DNA of 64,000 nucleotides from Plantibacter sp. PA-3-X8. GTDB lineage: Bacteria > Actinomycetota > Actinomycetes > Actinomycetales > Microbacteriaceae. Shown piece by piece: positions 39,473 through 46,239 of the stretch. Numbering within the stretch: position 1 is the first letter of the stretch; each line of letters starts with the position of its first letter. The stretch is taken from positions 744,001 through 808,000 of the forward strand of contig NZ_CP033107.1 of assembly GCF_003856975.1 (NCBI RefSeq), given 5' to 3'. The notes beneath the pieces were generated by a model. The model had not been told where the DNA came from, did not search any database, and saw nothing but the letters and a program-made list of their open reading frames with translations. The position numbers and the translations under genes were made by a program.

Positions 39473-39895
39473 ATGGATATCCGCGTCGCTGCATATGCCG
39501 TCATCGTCGACGAACGGGGCATGCTCCTCTCCCACTGGAACGAGAGCGGACACAGCGGATGGACGCTCCCCGGCGGCGGGATCGACCCCGGTGAGGACCC
39601 GGCCGACGCGGCCGTCCGCGAGGTGTTCGAGGAGACCGGCTACCACGCCGAGCTCGACGACTTGATCGGCGTCGACTCGCAGGTCGTTCCGGCGGAGCGT
39701 CGCCTCAGCACCACGGCCACCGGGCCGCTCCACACGTTGCGCATCGTCTACCGGGCGCACCTCACCGGTGGCACGCTGACCTACGAGGCCGACGGCAGCA
39801 CCGACTACGCCGCGTGGTACCCGCTCGAGGAGGTCGGCTCACTCGACCGCGTCAGCCTCGTCGACGTCGGACGACGCTTCGCCGGCCTCATCTGA
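39473..39895 (+). CDS. NUDIX hydrolase
   Basis: A 140-residue protein with a complete Nudix box: GGGIDPGEDPADAAVREV then FEETGYHAEL, with the metal-binding Glu residues in place. It hydrolyses a nucleoside diphosphate linked to another group; the substrate is not predictable. A TAGGCT box at 39461-39466 lies six bases before the ATG and no ribosome binding site is present, so the mRNA may be leaderless. It is convergent with the next gene. Confidence 0.9.
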   Translation: MDIRVAAYAVIVDERGMLLSHWNESGHSGWTLPGGGIDPGEDPADAAVREVFEETGYHAELDDLIGVDSQVVPAERRLSTTATGPLHTLRIVYRAHLTGGTLTYEADGSTDYAAWYPLEEVGSLDRVSLVDVGRRFAGLI

Positions 39896-39915
39896 GCACA
39901 GCCGTCACAACACGA

Positions 39916-39947
39916 AGCCCCTCCCCGGTCGGAACCGGCGAGGGGCT
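39916..39947. terminator. bidirectional hairpin between convergent genes
   Basis: Perfect 8-bp outer stem AGCCCCTC/GAGGGGCT with a 16-base loop that can itself pair (CCGGT/ACCGG). It lies between the NUDIX stop and the stop of the convergent membrane protein. Confidence 0.7.
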
Positions 39948-39965
39948 GCGTCGTGCGAAGCGTGA

Positions 39966-40490
39966 TCAGGAAGCGGCAGGCTCCTCGTCGGAGACCCACA
40001 GCTCGTCGTCTGCGCGGAACGTCTGCCAGACGGCGTAGGCGACACCGGCAGCGGCGAGGACGCCGAGGCCGATCGCGATGACGGTACCGGCGCTCGCGCC
40101 CTTCTTGGCGGGCAGCACTTGCTCGGGCACGTGGAGGCGACGGAGAGCCGCCTGCACGCGGGTGTCCTTGGCGATGTCGCCGATGCTCAGCACCGTACCG
40201 ACGACGCCACCGACAGCGGGGACGACGCCGTCCGAGAAGCCCTTGCGCACGCCGTCGACGGCGTTGCGGGAGACCTTGATCCCCCGGTCGACCGTCGGGA
40301 CGACGCGGTGCTCGTAGGTGTCGCGCACGACGGGGACCACCTGCTCCTTCGAGAAGTTCCCGAGCTGACGGCTCACCTCACGAGCGACTTCGTTGGCGTG
40401 GTTCAGGACATCCTGCTGGGAGTCCCAGAGGTCGGCAGCGGAACCCTTGAGCTTCTTGAGCTCTTTCCGGCGCTTGCGTGACAGGCTCAT
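39966..40490 (-). CDS. conserved single-pass membrane protein, unknown function
   Basis: A 174-residue protein with a basic start (MSLSRKRRKELKKLKG), a long helical, partly amphipathic middle section (for example VLNHANEVAREVSRQLGN), and one C-terminal transmembrane helix (GTVIAIGLGVLAAAGVAYAVW), followed by an acidic tail (DDELWVSDEEP). I use the ATG at 40490 since the longer frame overlaps the promoter area of the divergent cyclophilin gene. It is probably a tail-anchored protein with its bulk in the cytoplasm. The family is not recognised and no function is proposed. Confidence 0.75.
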   Translation of the reverse strand: MSLSRKRRKELKKLKGSAADLWDSQQDVLNHANEVAREVSRQLGNFSKEQVVPVVRDTYEHRVVPTVDRGIKVSRNAVDGVRKGFSDGVVPAVGGVVGTVLSIGDIAKDTRVQAALRRLHVPEQVLPAKKGASAGTVIAIGLGVLAAAGVAYAVWQTFRADDELWVSDEEPAAS

Positions 40491-40594
40491 GTGGTCATCT
40501 CCAATGATCGCGGCAACAACGTAACCTCCATCTTGCCACTTAGACCCCTGGATACCATCCGAGAGTCCCGAACCCTTGTGCAAGAATTGGGAGT

Positions 40595-41152
40595 ATGTCA
40601 AAGCACACCGCAGTCGCCACGTTGCACACCAACCACGGTGAGATCAAGGTCAACCTCTTCGGGGACCACGCTCCCAAGACGGTCAAGAACTTCACCGACC
40701 TGGCGACCGGTGGGCGCGAGTGGACGGATTCGAAGACGGGCCAGACCCGGAACGACGCGCTGTACAGCGACCTCATCTTCCACCGCATCATCCCCGCGTT
40801 CATGATCCAGGGCGGCGACCCGCTCGGAACCGGCACCGGTGGCCCGGGCTACAACTTCGACGACGAGATCCACCCGGAGCTCAACTTCGACGAGCCCTAC
40901 ATCCTCGCCATGGCGAACGCCGGCAAGCGCCGCAACGCCATCACGGGCGCCGTCGAGGGCACGAACGGTTCGCAGTTCTTCATCACGACCGTTCCCACGC
41001 AGTGGCTCCAGGGCAAGCACACCATCTTCGGTGAGGTCGCCGACGCCGAGTCCCGCGCGGTCGTCGACGCCATCCAGGCCGTCCCGACCGGTGCCGGCGA
41101 CAAGCCGATCGAGCCCGTCGTCCTCGAGAGCGTCACCATCTCCGAGGCCTAG
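40595..41152 (+). CDS. cyclophilin-type peptidyl-prolyl cis-trans isomerase
   Basis: A 185-residue cytoplasmic cyclophilin with the catalytic motif FHRIIPAFMIQGGDP (Arg of FHR), the NGSQFFITT loop and the GKHTIFGEV segment. It speeds proline isomerisation during folding and has no signal peptide. It precedes the rhomboid gene by 21 bases in the conserved cyclophilin-rhomboid-crgA neighbourhood of actinobacteria. Confidence 0.95.
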   Translation: MSKHTAVATLHTNHGEIKVNLFGDHAPKTVKNFTDLATGGREWTDSKTGQTRNDALYSDLIFHRIIPAFMIQGGDPLGTGTGGPGYNFDDEIHPELNFDEPYILAMANAGKRRNAITGAVEGTNGSQFFITTVPTQWLQGKHTIFGEVADAESRAVVDAIQAVPTGAGDKPIEPVVLESVTISEA

Positions 41153-41173
41153 ACACCGCTCGGAGGACAGACC

Positions 41174-42010
41174 GTGACCCTGCCCCGGGATCCGTCGGCC
41201 AACTTCTGCTATCGCCACCCCGACCGACAGAGCTTCGTACTCTGCCAGCGTTGCGGTCGGACGATCTGTGGAGAGTGCCAGACGCCCGGGGCAGTCGGTT
41301 TCATCTGTCCGGAGGACATGAAGGCGCAACGACAGAGCGCCCCTCGCAACCGTCTCGGCGCGAGGATCAGCAACTCCTCCCCCATCGTCACGTACGCGAT
41401 CATCGCCGTGACGGCGTTCGTGTTCCTGCTGCAGTGGATCCCCGGGCTCGGCGTCACGAACGCGCTCCTCTACGCCGGCGTGTACTCCGATCCGTCGTAC
41501 GGCGCCCTCCAGCCCTGGCGGATGCTGACCGCCGTGTTCGTGCACTCGCAGGGGTTCATCTTCCACATCCTGCTGAACATGTACACGCTCTGGATCTTCG
41601 GCCGGATCCTCGAGACCATGCTCGGGCACTGGCGGTTCCTCGTGCTCTACCTGATCGCCGGGTTCGCCGGTTCAGTCGGTGTCCTGTTCCTCGCCGACCC
41701 GAGGACGGCCGTCGTCGGCGCCTCGGGCGCGATCTTCGGTCTCCTCGGGGCGTTCCTCGTCATCCAGCGACGCATGGGTGCCGACACCCGCGGGCTGCTG
41801 GTGCTCCTGGGCATCAACCTCGTCATCGGCTTCATCCCCGGCGTGAACATCGCCTGGCAGGCCCACCTGGGCGGGCTCGTCGTCGGCGCCCTCATCGGCC
41901 TCATCCTCGTCAACACCCGCAAGCGCACCCAGCAGCCGCTCCAGGCAGTCCTGATCGGCGCCTTGAGCGTCGTCCTCGTGGGCGCCAGCCTCCTGCCCGC
42001 CCTGCTCTGA
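41174..42010 (+). CDS. rhomboid family intramembrane serine protease with N-terminal zinc-finger-like domain
   Basis: A 278-residue protein. Residues about 12-50 carry a B-box-like zinc ribbon (CYRHP, CQRCGRTICGEC, CPED). Six or seven transmembrane helices follow. The catalytic dyad is Ser184 in VVGASGAIFG and His231 in AHLGG, with the oxyanion His and Asn in HILLNMY. It cleaves transmembrane substrates within the membrane; targets are unknown. The start is a GTG preceded by GGAGGACAGACC. Transcription is likely shared with the cyclophilin gene. Confidence 0.92.
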   Translation: MTLPRDPSANFCYRHPDRQSFVLCQRCGRTICGECQTPGAVGFICPEDMKAQRQSAPRNRLGARISNSSPIVTYAIIAVTAFVFLLQWIPGLGVTNALLYAGVYSDPSYGALQPWRMLTAVFVHSQGFIFHILLNMYTLWIFGRILETMLGHWRFLVLYLIAGFAGSVGVLFLADPRTAVVGASGAIFGLLGAFLVIQRRMGADTRGLLVLLGINLVIGFIPGVNIAWQAHLGGLVVGALIGLILVNTRKRTQQPLQAVLIGALSVVLVGASLLPALL

Positions 42011-42021
42011 GCGGGACCGCA

Positions 42022-42041
42022 CTTCGACAGGCTCAGTGACC
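42022..42041. repeat. REP-like half-unit
   Basis: CTTCGACAGGCTCAGTGACC, a single half of the dispersed palindromic repeat, immediately upstream of the 18-bp tandem array. Confidence 0.75.
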
Positions 42042-42150
42042 GGGTGTGGCTCGGTGACCGGGTGTGGCTCGGTGACCGGGTGTGGCTCGGTGACCGAGTT
42101 CGGCTCGGTGACCGGGCTCGGATCCGTGACCGGGTACCGCCCGGTGACCC
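42031..42150. repeat. 18-bp tandem repeat array, about six copies
   Basis: Unit GGCTCGGTGACCGGGTGT repeated head to tail. The first copy reads GGCTCAGTGACCGGGTGT and overlaps the REP half-unit; the last two copies are degenerate. The period is 18 bases throughout. Confidence 0.85.
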
Positions 42151-42216
42151 GCGTCGATCACTGGTGCGGTCGGTCGTGCGCCGCAACCATGCAGCAGACG
42201 TTGAAGGTTGACCGAG

Positions 42217-42340
42217 TTATCCACAGAGTTATGAACACTGGGGATAATTACACCAGTGTGGTTCCCCGTGTTTCCGGGACTCCCGGCGGTTCTCCACACC
42301 GGCATGTGGATAACTCGGAAGTTCTCCACATTCCTGTGGA
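42217..42340. other. cluster of DnaA-box-like sites outside oriC
   Basis: Two perfect boxes in opposite orientation, TTATCCACA (42217-42225) and TGTGGATAA (42305-42313), plus near matches including TTATGAACA (42229-42237), GGGGATAA (42240-42247), TTCTCCACA near 42290 and 42322, and TGTGGAGAA near 42335. The density resembles oriC but there is no dnaA or dnaN gene and no clear unwinding element. It may titrate DnaA. Confidence 0.6.
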
Positions 42341-42372
42341 GAACTCGCTACAACGGATGCCCCATACACGAA

Positions 42373-42404
42373 ACAGCGGGCCGTCCGAGAGGACGACCCG
42401 CTGT
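42373..42404 (-). terminator. terminator after crgA
   Basis: A 14-position stem with one mismatch (ACAGCGGG and CCCGCTGT as outer arms, CGTCC and GGACG inside), 4-base loop GAGA, followed on the minus strand by TTTCG. Confidence 0.75.
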
Positions 42405-42426
42405 GCACGACGTGAAGTGAGTGAGG

Positions 42427-42672
42427 CTAGCGCCATCTGGTGGTCATGAGGAACCCGATGAAGGCGATGCCGAAGCCGACGAGGATGTTCCACGGCCCGA
42501 GTGACTGGATCGGGAGCAGCGTGCCGCTCAGGTAGTAGACGACGATCCAGGCGAGGCCGAGGAGCATGAAGCCGAACATGACCGGCTTGAACCAGACCGC
42601 GTTCGGTGCGGGTTCGCCGCTCGTCTGCTCGGGTTCGCGGGACGGTTTGCTTCGTGACTTCGTGCGTGCCAT
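42427..42672 (-). CDS. crgA: CrgA cell division protein
   Basis: An 81-residue protein: a basic, disordered N-terminus (MARTKSRSKPSREPEQ) and two transmembrane helices (about residues 29-48 and 58-77), ending in TTRWR. This is the CrgA family layout. CrgA is an actinobacterial divisome factor that contacts FtsZ and septal penicillin-binding proteins. It is encoded opposite the class E sortase gene, as is typical. Confidence 0.93.
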   Translation of the reverse strand: MARTKSRSKPSREPEQTSGEPAPNAVWFKPVMFGFMLLGLAWIVVYYLSGTLLPIQSLGPWNILVGFGIAFIGFLMTTRWR

Positions 42673-42738
42673 GCCGACATTCTACCTGTTCACCCCAATC
42701 GGTGCCTTGGGGATCAGCCGATCCCGAGTTCTTCTCGG

Positions 42739-42744
42739 TAGAAT
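42739..42744 (+). promoter_or_regulatory. candidate -10 box for a leaderless sortase transcript
   Basis: TAGAAT ends six bases before the GTG at 42751, with no ribosome binding site between. Confidence 0.45.
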
Positions 42745-42750
42745 CCATGC

Positions 42751-43557
42751 GTGACCGACGACCTACCTTCGCGAGCGAGCGCACGCGCCGCTGAGCGCAG
42801 AGCGCCGTCGAAGCACCGCATCAGCGTCTTCGGGGTGGCCGGCGAGCTGCTCATCACCGCAGGCATGGTGGTCCTGCTGTTCCTCGCCTGGCAGCTCTGG
42901 TGGAACGACATGATCATGGCCGGCAGCCAGGCGAACGCCGCGTCGAGCCAGTCGCAGGAGTGGATCAAGAACGCCGAGACCGCTCCCGCACCCGAACCGA
43001 CGGTGGATGCGACCGGCGCGCCGAACTACGGTGAGCCGCCCGTCACCGCCCGTCCCGCGCCGGGCGACCCGTTCGCGGTGCTCTACGTTCCGCGGTACGG
43101 CGCCGACTACCGCCGCGTCGTCGCCGAGGGTGTCGACACCGCGACCGTCCTCAACAGCTTCGACCTCGGGGTCGGTCATTACCCGAGCACCCAGATGCCC
43201 GGAGAGGTCGGCAACTTCGTCGTCGCCGGTCACCGCAAGGCCTACGGCGGTGCGATGACCCTGATCAGCGACCTGCAGATCGGCGACAAGGTCTACGTCC
43301 AGACGGCCGACGGCTACTACACCTACGTGTTCCGGAACATCACCTACGTGTTGCCCACCCAGGTGGACGTCCTCAACCCCGTCCCCCAGGTCGACGGTGT
43401 CGCACCGACGCAGCGCATCCTCACCCTGACCACCTGCAACCCGCTCTATTCGACGGCGGAACGCAGTATCGCTTACGCGGTGTACGAGTCCTGGCAGCCG
43501 CTGTCCGCCGGGCCGCCCGCCGAGATCGCCGCGTCCGTCGCGGCCGCTGGAGGCTGA
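42751..43557 (+). CDS. class E sortase
   Basis: A 268-residue membrane-anchored transpeptidase: N-terminal cytoplasmic stretch, one transmembrane helix (about residues 28-48), a Pro-rich stalk, then the sortase fold. The catalytic residues are His161 (GHRKAYGG), Cys229 (TLTTCNP) and a downstream Arg. Class E enzymes attach surface proteins with an LAxTG-type signal to peptidoglycan in high-GC Gram-positives. No sorting-signal substrate is seen in the window. It is followed after two bases by a small membrane protein gene. Confidence 0.93.
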   Translation: MTDDLPSRASARAAERRAPSKHRISVFGVAGELLITAGMVVLLFLAWQLWWNDMIMAGSQANAASSQSQEWIKNAETAPAPEPTVDATGAPNYGEPPVTARPAPGDPFAVLYVPRYGADYRRVVAEGVDTATVLNSFDLGVGHYPSTQMPGEVGNFVVAGHRKAYGGAMTLISDLQIGDKVYVQTADGYYTYVFRNITYVLPTQVDVLNPVPQVDGVAPTQRILTLTTCNPLYSTAERSIAYAVYESWQPLSAGPPAEIAASVAAAGG

Positions 43558-43559
43558 CG

Positions 43560-43721
43560 ATGTACGGCGCACTCTGGAGGGTCCTGCCCGGACCCGTGTG
43601 GCTGAGGATCATCATCCTCGTCGTCCTGTTCGTCGCGGTCGTTGCCGCACTCTTCACCTGGGTGTTCCCCTACGTGGACTCGTTCATCGTCGATCAGAAT
43701 GTGACCGTCGGAAACGAATGA
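43560..43721 (+). CDS. 53-residue membrane protein between sortase and amidotransferase
   Basis: Starts MYGALWRVLPGPVWLR, then one strongly hydrophobic helix (about residues 17-39), then FPYVDSFIVDQN and an acidic end. The ATG follows the sortase stop by two bases with GGAGG just upstream, and its stop overlaps the amidotransferase ATG (ATGA), so it is translated as part of the operon. Small proteins of this type in this position are recurrent in actinobacteria, although their function is not known. Confidence 0.85.
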   Translation: MYGALWRVLPGPVWLRIIILVVLFVAVVAALFTWVFPYVDSFIVDQNVTVGNE

Positions 43722-44353
43722 CCCGCGTCCTGGTCATCGACAACTACGACAGCTTCGTCTACACGCTGAACGGGTACGTCGAACAACTGGGTGCAGAGAC
43801 CGTCGTCGTGCAGAACGACGGCATCGCGCTCGACGACCTCGAGCAGCGGATCCTCGGGTTCGACGGCGTACTCGTCTCACCCGGACCCGGTCGGCCCGCT
43901 GACGCCGGGATCTCGCTGGCCTCCGTGCGCGCGGCGTACCGAACCGGGACGCCACTCCTCGGAGTGTGCCTCGGCCACCAGGCGATCGCCGAGGCGTTCG
44001 GAGCGACCGTGCACACCGCCGACGAACTGATGCACGGACAGAGTTCGCTCGTGGAACACGACGGCAGTGCCCTCTACCGCGGAATCCCGCAGCAGTTCAA
44101 CGCCACCCGGTATCACTCGCTCGCGGTCGTCGACGGCACCGTGCCCGAGGAGCTCGTCGTGACGAGCCGCACGACCGGCGGCGTGATCATGGGGCTCCGC
44201 CACCGCGACGCCCCGGTCCATGGGGTGCAGTTCCATCCGGAGTCCGTGCTCTCCGAGGGCGGCTACCAGCTCCTGGCGAACTGGCTCGAGACGACCGGGC
44301 TCACCGGAGCGCATCAGCGGGCACGAGGCCTCAGCCCACTCATGACCCGGTAG
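43718..44353 (+). CDS. class I glutamine amidotransferase, anthranilate/aminodeoxychorismate synthase component II
   Basis: A 211-residue TrpG/PabA-type subunit. The N-terminus is RVLVIDNYDSFVYTL, the catalytic Cys is in GVCLGHQAIAEAFG, and His and Glu are in GVQFHPESVLSEGG. It supplies ammonia from glutamine to a chorismate-using partner. The position beside the sortase and pknB fits the pabA copy found at this place in actinobacteria, but no component I gene is adjacent, so pabA and trpG cannot be told apart. Confidence 0.92.
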   Translation: MTRVLVIDNYDSFVYTLNGYVEQLGAETVVVQNDGIALDDLEQRILGFDGVLVSPGPGRPADAGISLASVRAAYRTGTPLLGVCLGHQAIAEAFGATVHTADELMHGQSSLVEHDGSALYRGIPQQFNATRYHSLAVVDGTVPEELVVTSRTTGGVIMGLRHRDAPVHGVQFHPESVLSEGGYQLLANWLETTGLTGAHQRARGLSPLMTR

Positions 44354-44356
44354 GCC

Positions 44357-44439
44357 CTTCGACAGGCTCAGGGACCGGAGAGATTGCGCAGGGACCGGTG
44401 AGCTTGTTCAGGAACCGTCCTTCGACAGGCCCAGGAACC
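44357..44439. repeat. pair of REP-like half-units in direct orientation
   Basis: CTTCGACAGGCTCAGGGACC at 44357-44376 and CTTCGACAGGCCCAGGAACC at 44420-44439. Between them lies a degenerate inverted piece (GGTGAGCTTGTTCAGGAACC). They fill the gap between convergent pabA-like and pknB genes. Confidence 0.75.
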
Positions 44440-44447
44440 AGCGCAGC

Positions 44448-46136
44448 CTACGGACCGGTGCAGTAGGTGAGCGTGATGACGGACTTCTGGGGGATGTCGC
44501 CTGGTGCGGGAGACATGGCCGTGACCGGGTCGCCGGCGACCGCCTTACACGTCGCGTCGGCCTGCGGCTGAACGGTGAACTGCCTCGTCGCGTCCTGCAG
44601 GTAGTTCGTCGCGTCGAGAAGCGGCTGCCCGACGACGTCCGTCAGCGTCACGTTTCCGCTGGAGACGACGAGGTTCACCGTGGACCCCTGGTCGACGGAG
44701 GTACCCGCTCCGGGATCCATTCGCAGCACGACACCCGCCGGCACGGTCGGCGAGTTCTCCCGGGTCACGGAGCCTTGCGTGAGGCCGGCGGCGGCGACCG
44801 CAGCCCACGCGGCCTCGGAGGATTGGTTGACGACGTCGGGGACCTGGACCTGCGCACGGCCGGTCGACACGTAGACCTTGATCTGCGTGTTCTTGGTGAC
44901 GGTGGTGCCGCCTGGTGGGTCCGTACGGATCACGTGCCCGGCGTCGTAGTCGCTGCTCGCTTCATCGAACTTGGTGGGGACCAGTTCGAGCTGCTCGATC
45001 GTGCTGTTCGCACTCTCCCACGTGGCGTCGACGAGATCCGGCACCTCTCGGGAGTCCGTGGAGATGCTCGTCGCGGGCGGCAGCTGCACCACCCAGAACA
45101 CGAGGGAGAAGAGGATGACGGCGATACCGGCGATAGCAGCCCAGATCCACACGACCGGCGGGCGGCGCTGGGTACGCGTCACGGTGTCGTCCGAGGTGAG
45201 CTGACGGATCGCCTGCTCGGTGCTGGACGCAGCCGTCGGTGATGGGCCGAACAGTGAGTCGTGGTCGTCGCGTCGGACCGGCACATGGCCGGCCCCGGCT
45301 TCGTCGAGATCCTCACGGAACTCGACGGCGCTCTGATAGCGCTCGAAGCGATCCTTCGCGAGGGCGCGGAGGACGACCTGGTCGAGCGCCGGCGACACCT
45401 TCGGGTTGATCGAGCTCGGCTTCACCGGGCGCTCGCTCACGTGCTGGTACGCGACGGCGACGGCGGTGTCGCCGCGGAAGGGCGCTTTACCCGTCAGCAT
45501 CTCGAAGAGGACGACGCCGGTGGAGTAGAGGTCGGTCCGCGCGTCGACCGTCTCGCCCTTGGCCTGCTCGGGCGAGAAGTACGCGGCCGTACCGAGGATG
45601 GCTGTCGTCTGGGCGACCGTCGTGGACGAATCGGAGACGGCGCGCGCGATGCCGAAGTCGGTCACCTTGACGTCGCCGGCCGTGGTGATCATGACGTTGC
45701 CCGGCTTGATGTCGCGATGCACGACGCCGGCGCGGTGGGAGTACTCCAGCGCGGTGAGGATGCTGTGCGCGATGCGCACCGCCTCCTCGGAATCGACAGG
45801 GCCCTCGGCGATGAGGTCCTTGAGCATGCGCCCTTCGACGTACTCCATGACGATGAACGGCTCGATGAGGTCGTGCCCCGAGCCGTCCTTGACCCGCTCC
45901 TCGCCGGCGTCGTAGACACGGACGATCGTGGGGTGGGCCATCCGTGACGCGGCCTGGGCCTCCTGACGGAAGCGGGAGCGGAACGCGGGGTCGGTGGCGA
46001 GCGTCGACTTCAGGACCTTGATGGCGACGGTACGACCGAGCTTGGTGTCAACGCCGCGGAAGACGTTGGACATGCCCCCGCGACCGATGAGGTCGCCGAC
46101 GACGTATCGGCCTGCGAGCAGGCGTTGATCGTCAGC
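44448..46136 (-). CDS. pknB: serine/threonine protein kinase with three PASTA domains (PknB type)
   Basis: A 562-residue membrane kinase. The N-terminal kinase domain has GRGGMSNVFRG, HRDIKPGNVM and DFGIAR. A juxtamembrane stretch leads to one transmembrane helix (WIWAAIAGIAVILFSLVFWVV) and three extracellular PASTA repeats (VPDLVDATW, VPDVVNQSS, LTDVVGQPL) that in the family sense peptidoglycan fragments. PknB phosphorylates division and cell-wall proteins and is reversed by PstP. I use the GTG at 46136, which follows AGGGG; a TTG further upstream is also possible. A long hairpin separates it from pknA. Confidence 0.93.
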   Translation of the reverse strand, partial: ADDQRLLAGRYVVGDLIGRGGMSNVFRGVDTKLGRTVAIKVLKSTLATDPAFRSRFRQEAQAASRMAHPTIVRVYDAGEERVKDGSGHDLIEPFIVMEYVEGRMLKDLIAEGPVDSEEAVRIAHSILTALEYSHRAGVVHRDIKPGNVMITTAGDVKVTDFGIARAVSDSSTTVAQTTAILGTAAYFSPEQAKGETVDARTDLYSTGVVLFEMLTGKAPFRGDTAVAVAYQHVSERPVKPSSINPKVSPALDQVVLRALAKDRFERYQSAVEFREDLDEAGAGHVPVRRDDHDSLFGPSPTAASSTEQAIRQLTSDDTVTRTQRRPPVVWIWAAIAGIAVILFSLVFWVVQLPPATSISTDSREVPDLVDATWESANSTIEQLELVPTKFDEASSDYDAGHVIRTDPPGGTTVTKNTQIKVYVSTGRAQVQVPDVVNQSSEAAWAAVAAAGLTQGSVTRENSPTVPAGVVLRMDPGAGTSVDQGSTVNLVVSSGNVTLTDVVGQPLLDATNYLQDATRQFTVQPQADATCKAVAGDPVTAMSPAPGDIPQKSVITLTYCTGP

Positions 46137-46196
46137 CACGTACCACCCCTGAATTCGCTTGGAGGACAAACACTAACAGCTTACTCGGGCACCCTT

Positions 46197-46230
46197 CGAG
46201 TGCTCTCAGGGATGACCCTGAGAGCACTCG
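46197..46230 (-). terminator. perfect 15-bp hairpin between pknA and pknB
   Basis: Arms at 46197-46211 and 46216-46230 pair perfectly around a 4-base loop. It lies directly after the pknA stop, so it may attenuate or end the fhaA-to-pknA transcript before pknB. Confidence 0.75.
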
Positions 46231-46239
46231 TGACACGGA

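Larger units (their letters stand above)
42011..42426. other. intergenic region with tandem repeats and a DnaA-box cluster
   Basis: A 416-bp gene-free gap between the convergent rhomboid and crgA genes. From left to right it holds one REP-like half-unit, an 18-bp tandem array, a dense group of DnaA-box-like sequences (42217-42340), and the crgA terminator. No ORF here has coding features. Confidence 0.7.

Noticed and set aside
42031..42150. CRISPR-like array
   Set aside because: The 18-bp units are head to tail without unique spacers, and no cas genes are nearby. It is a simple tandem repeat.
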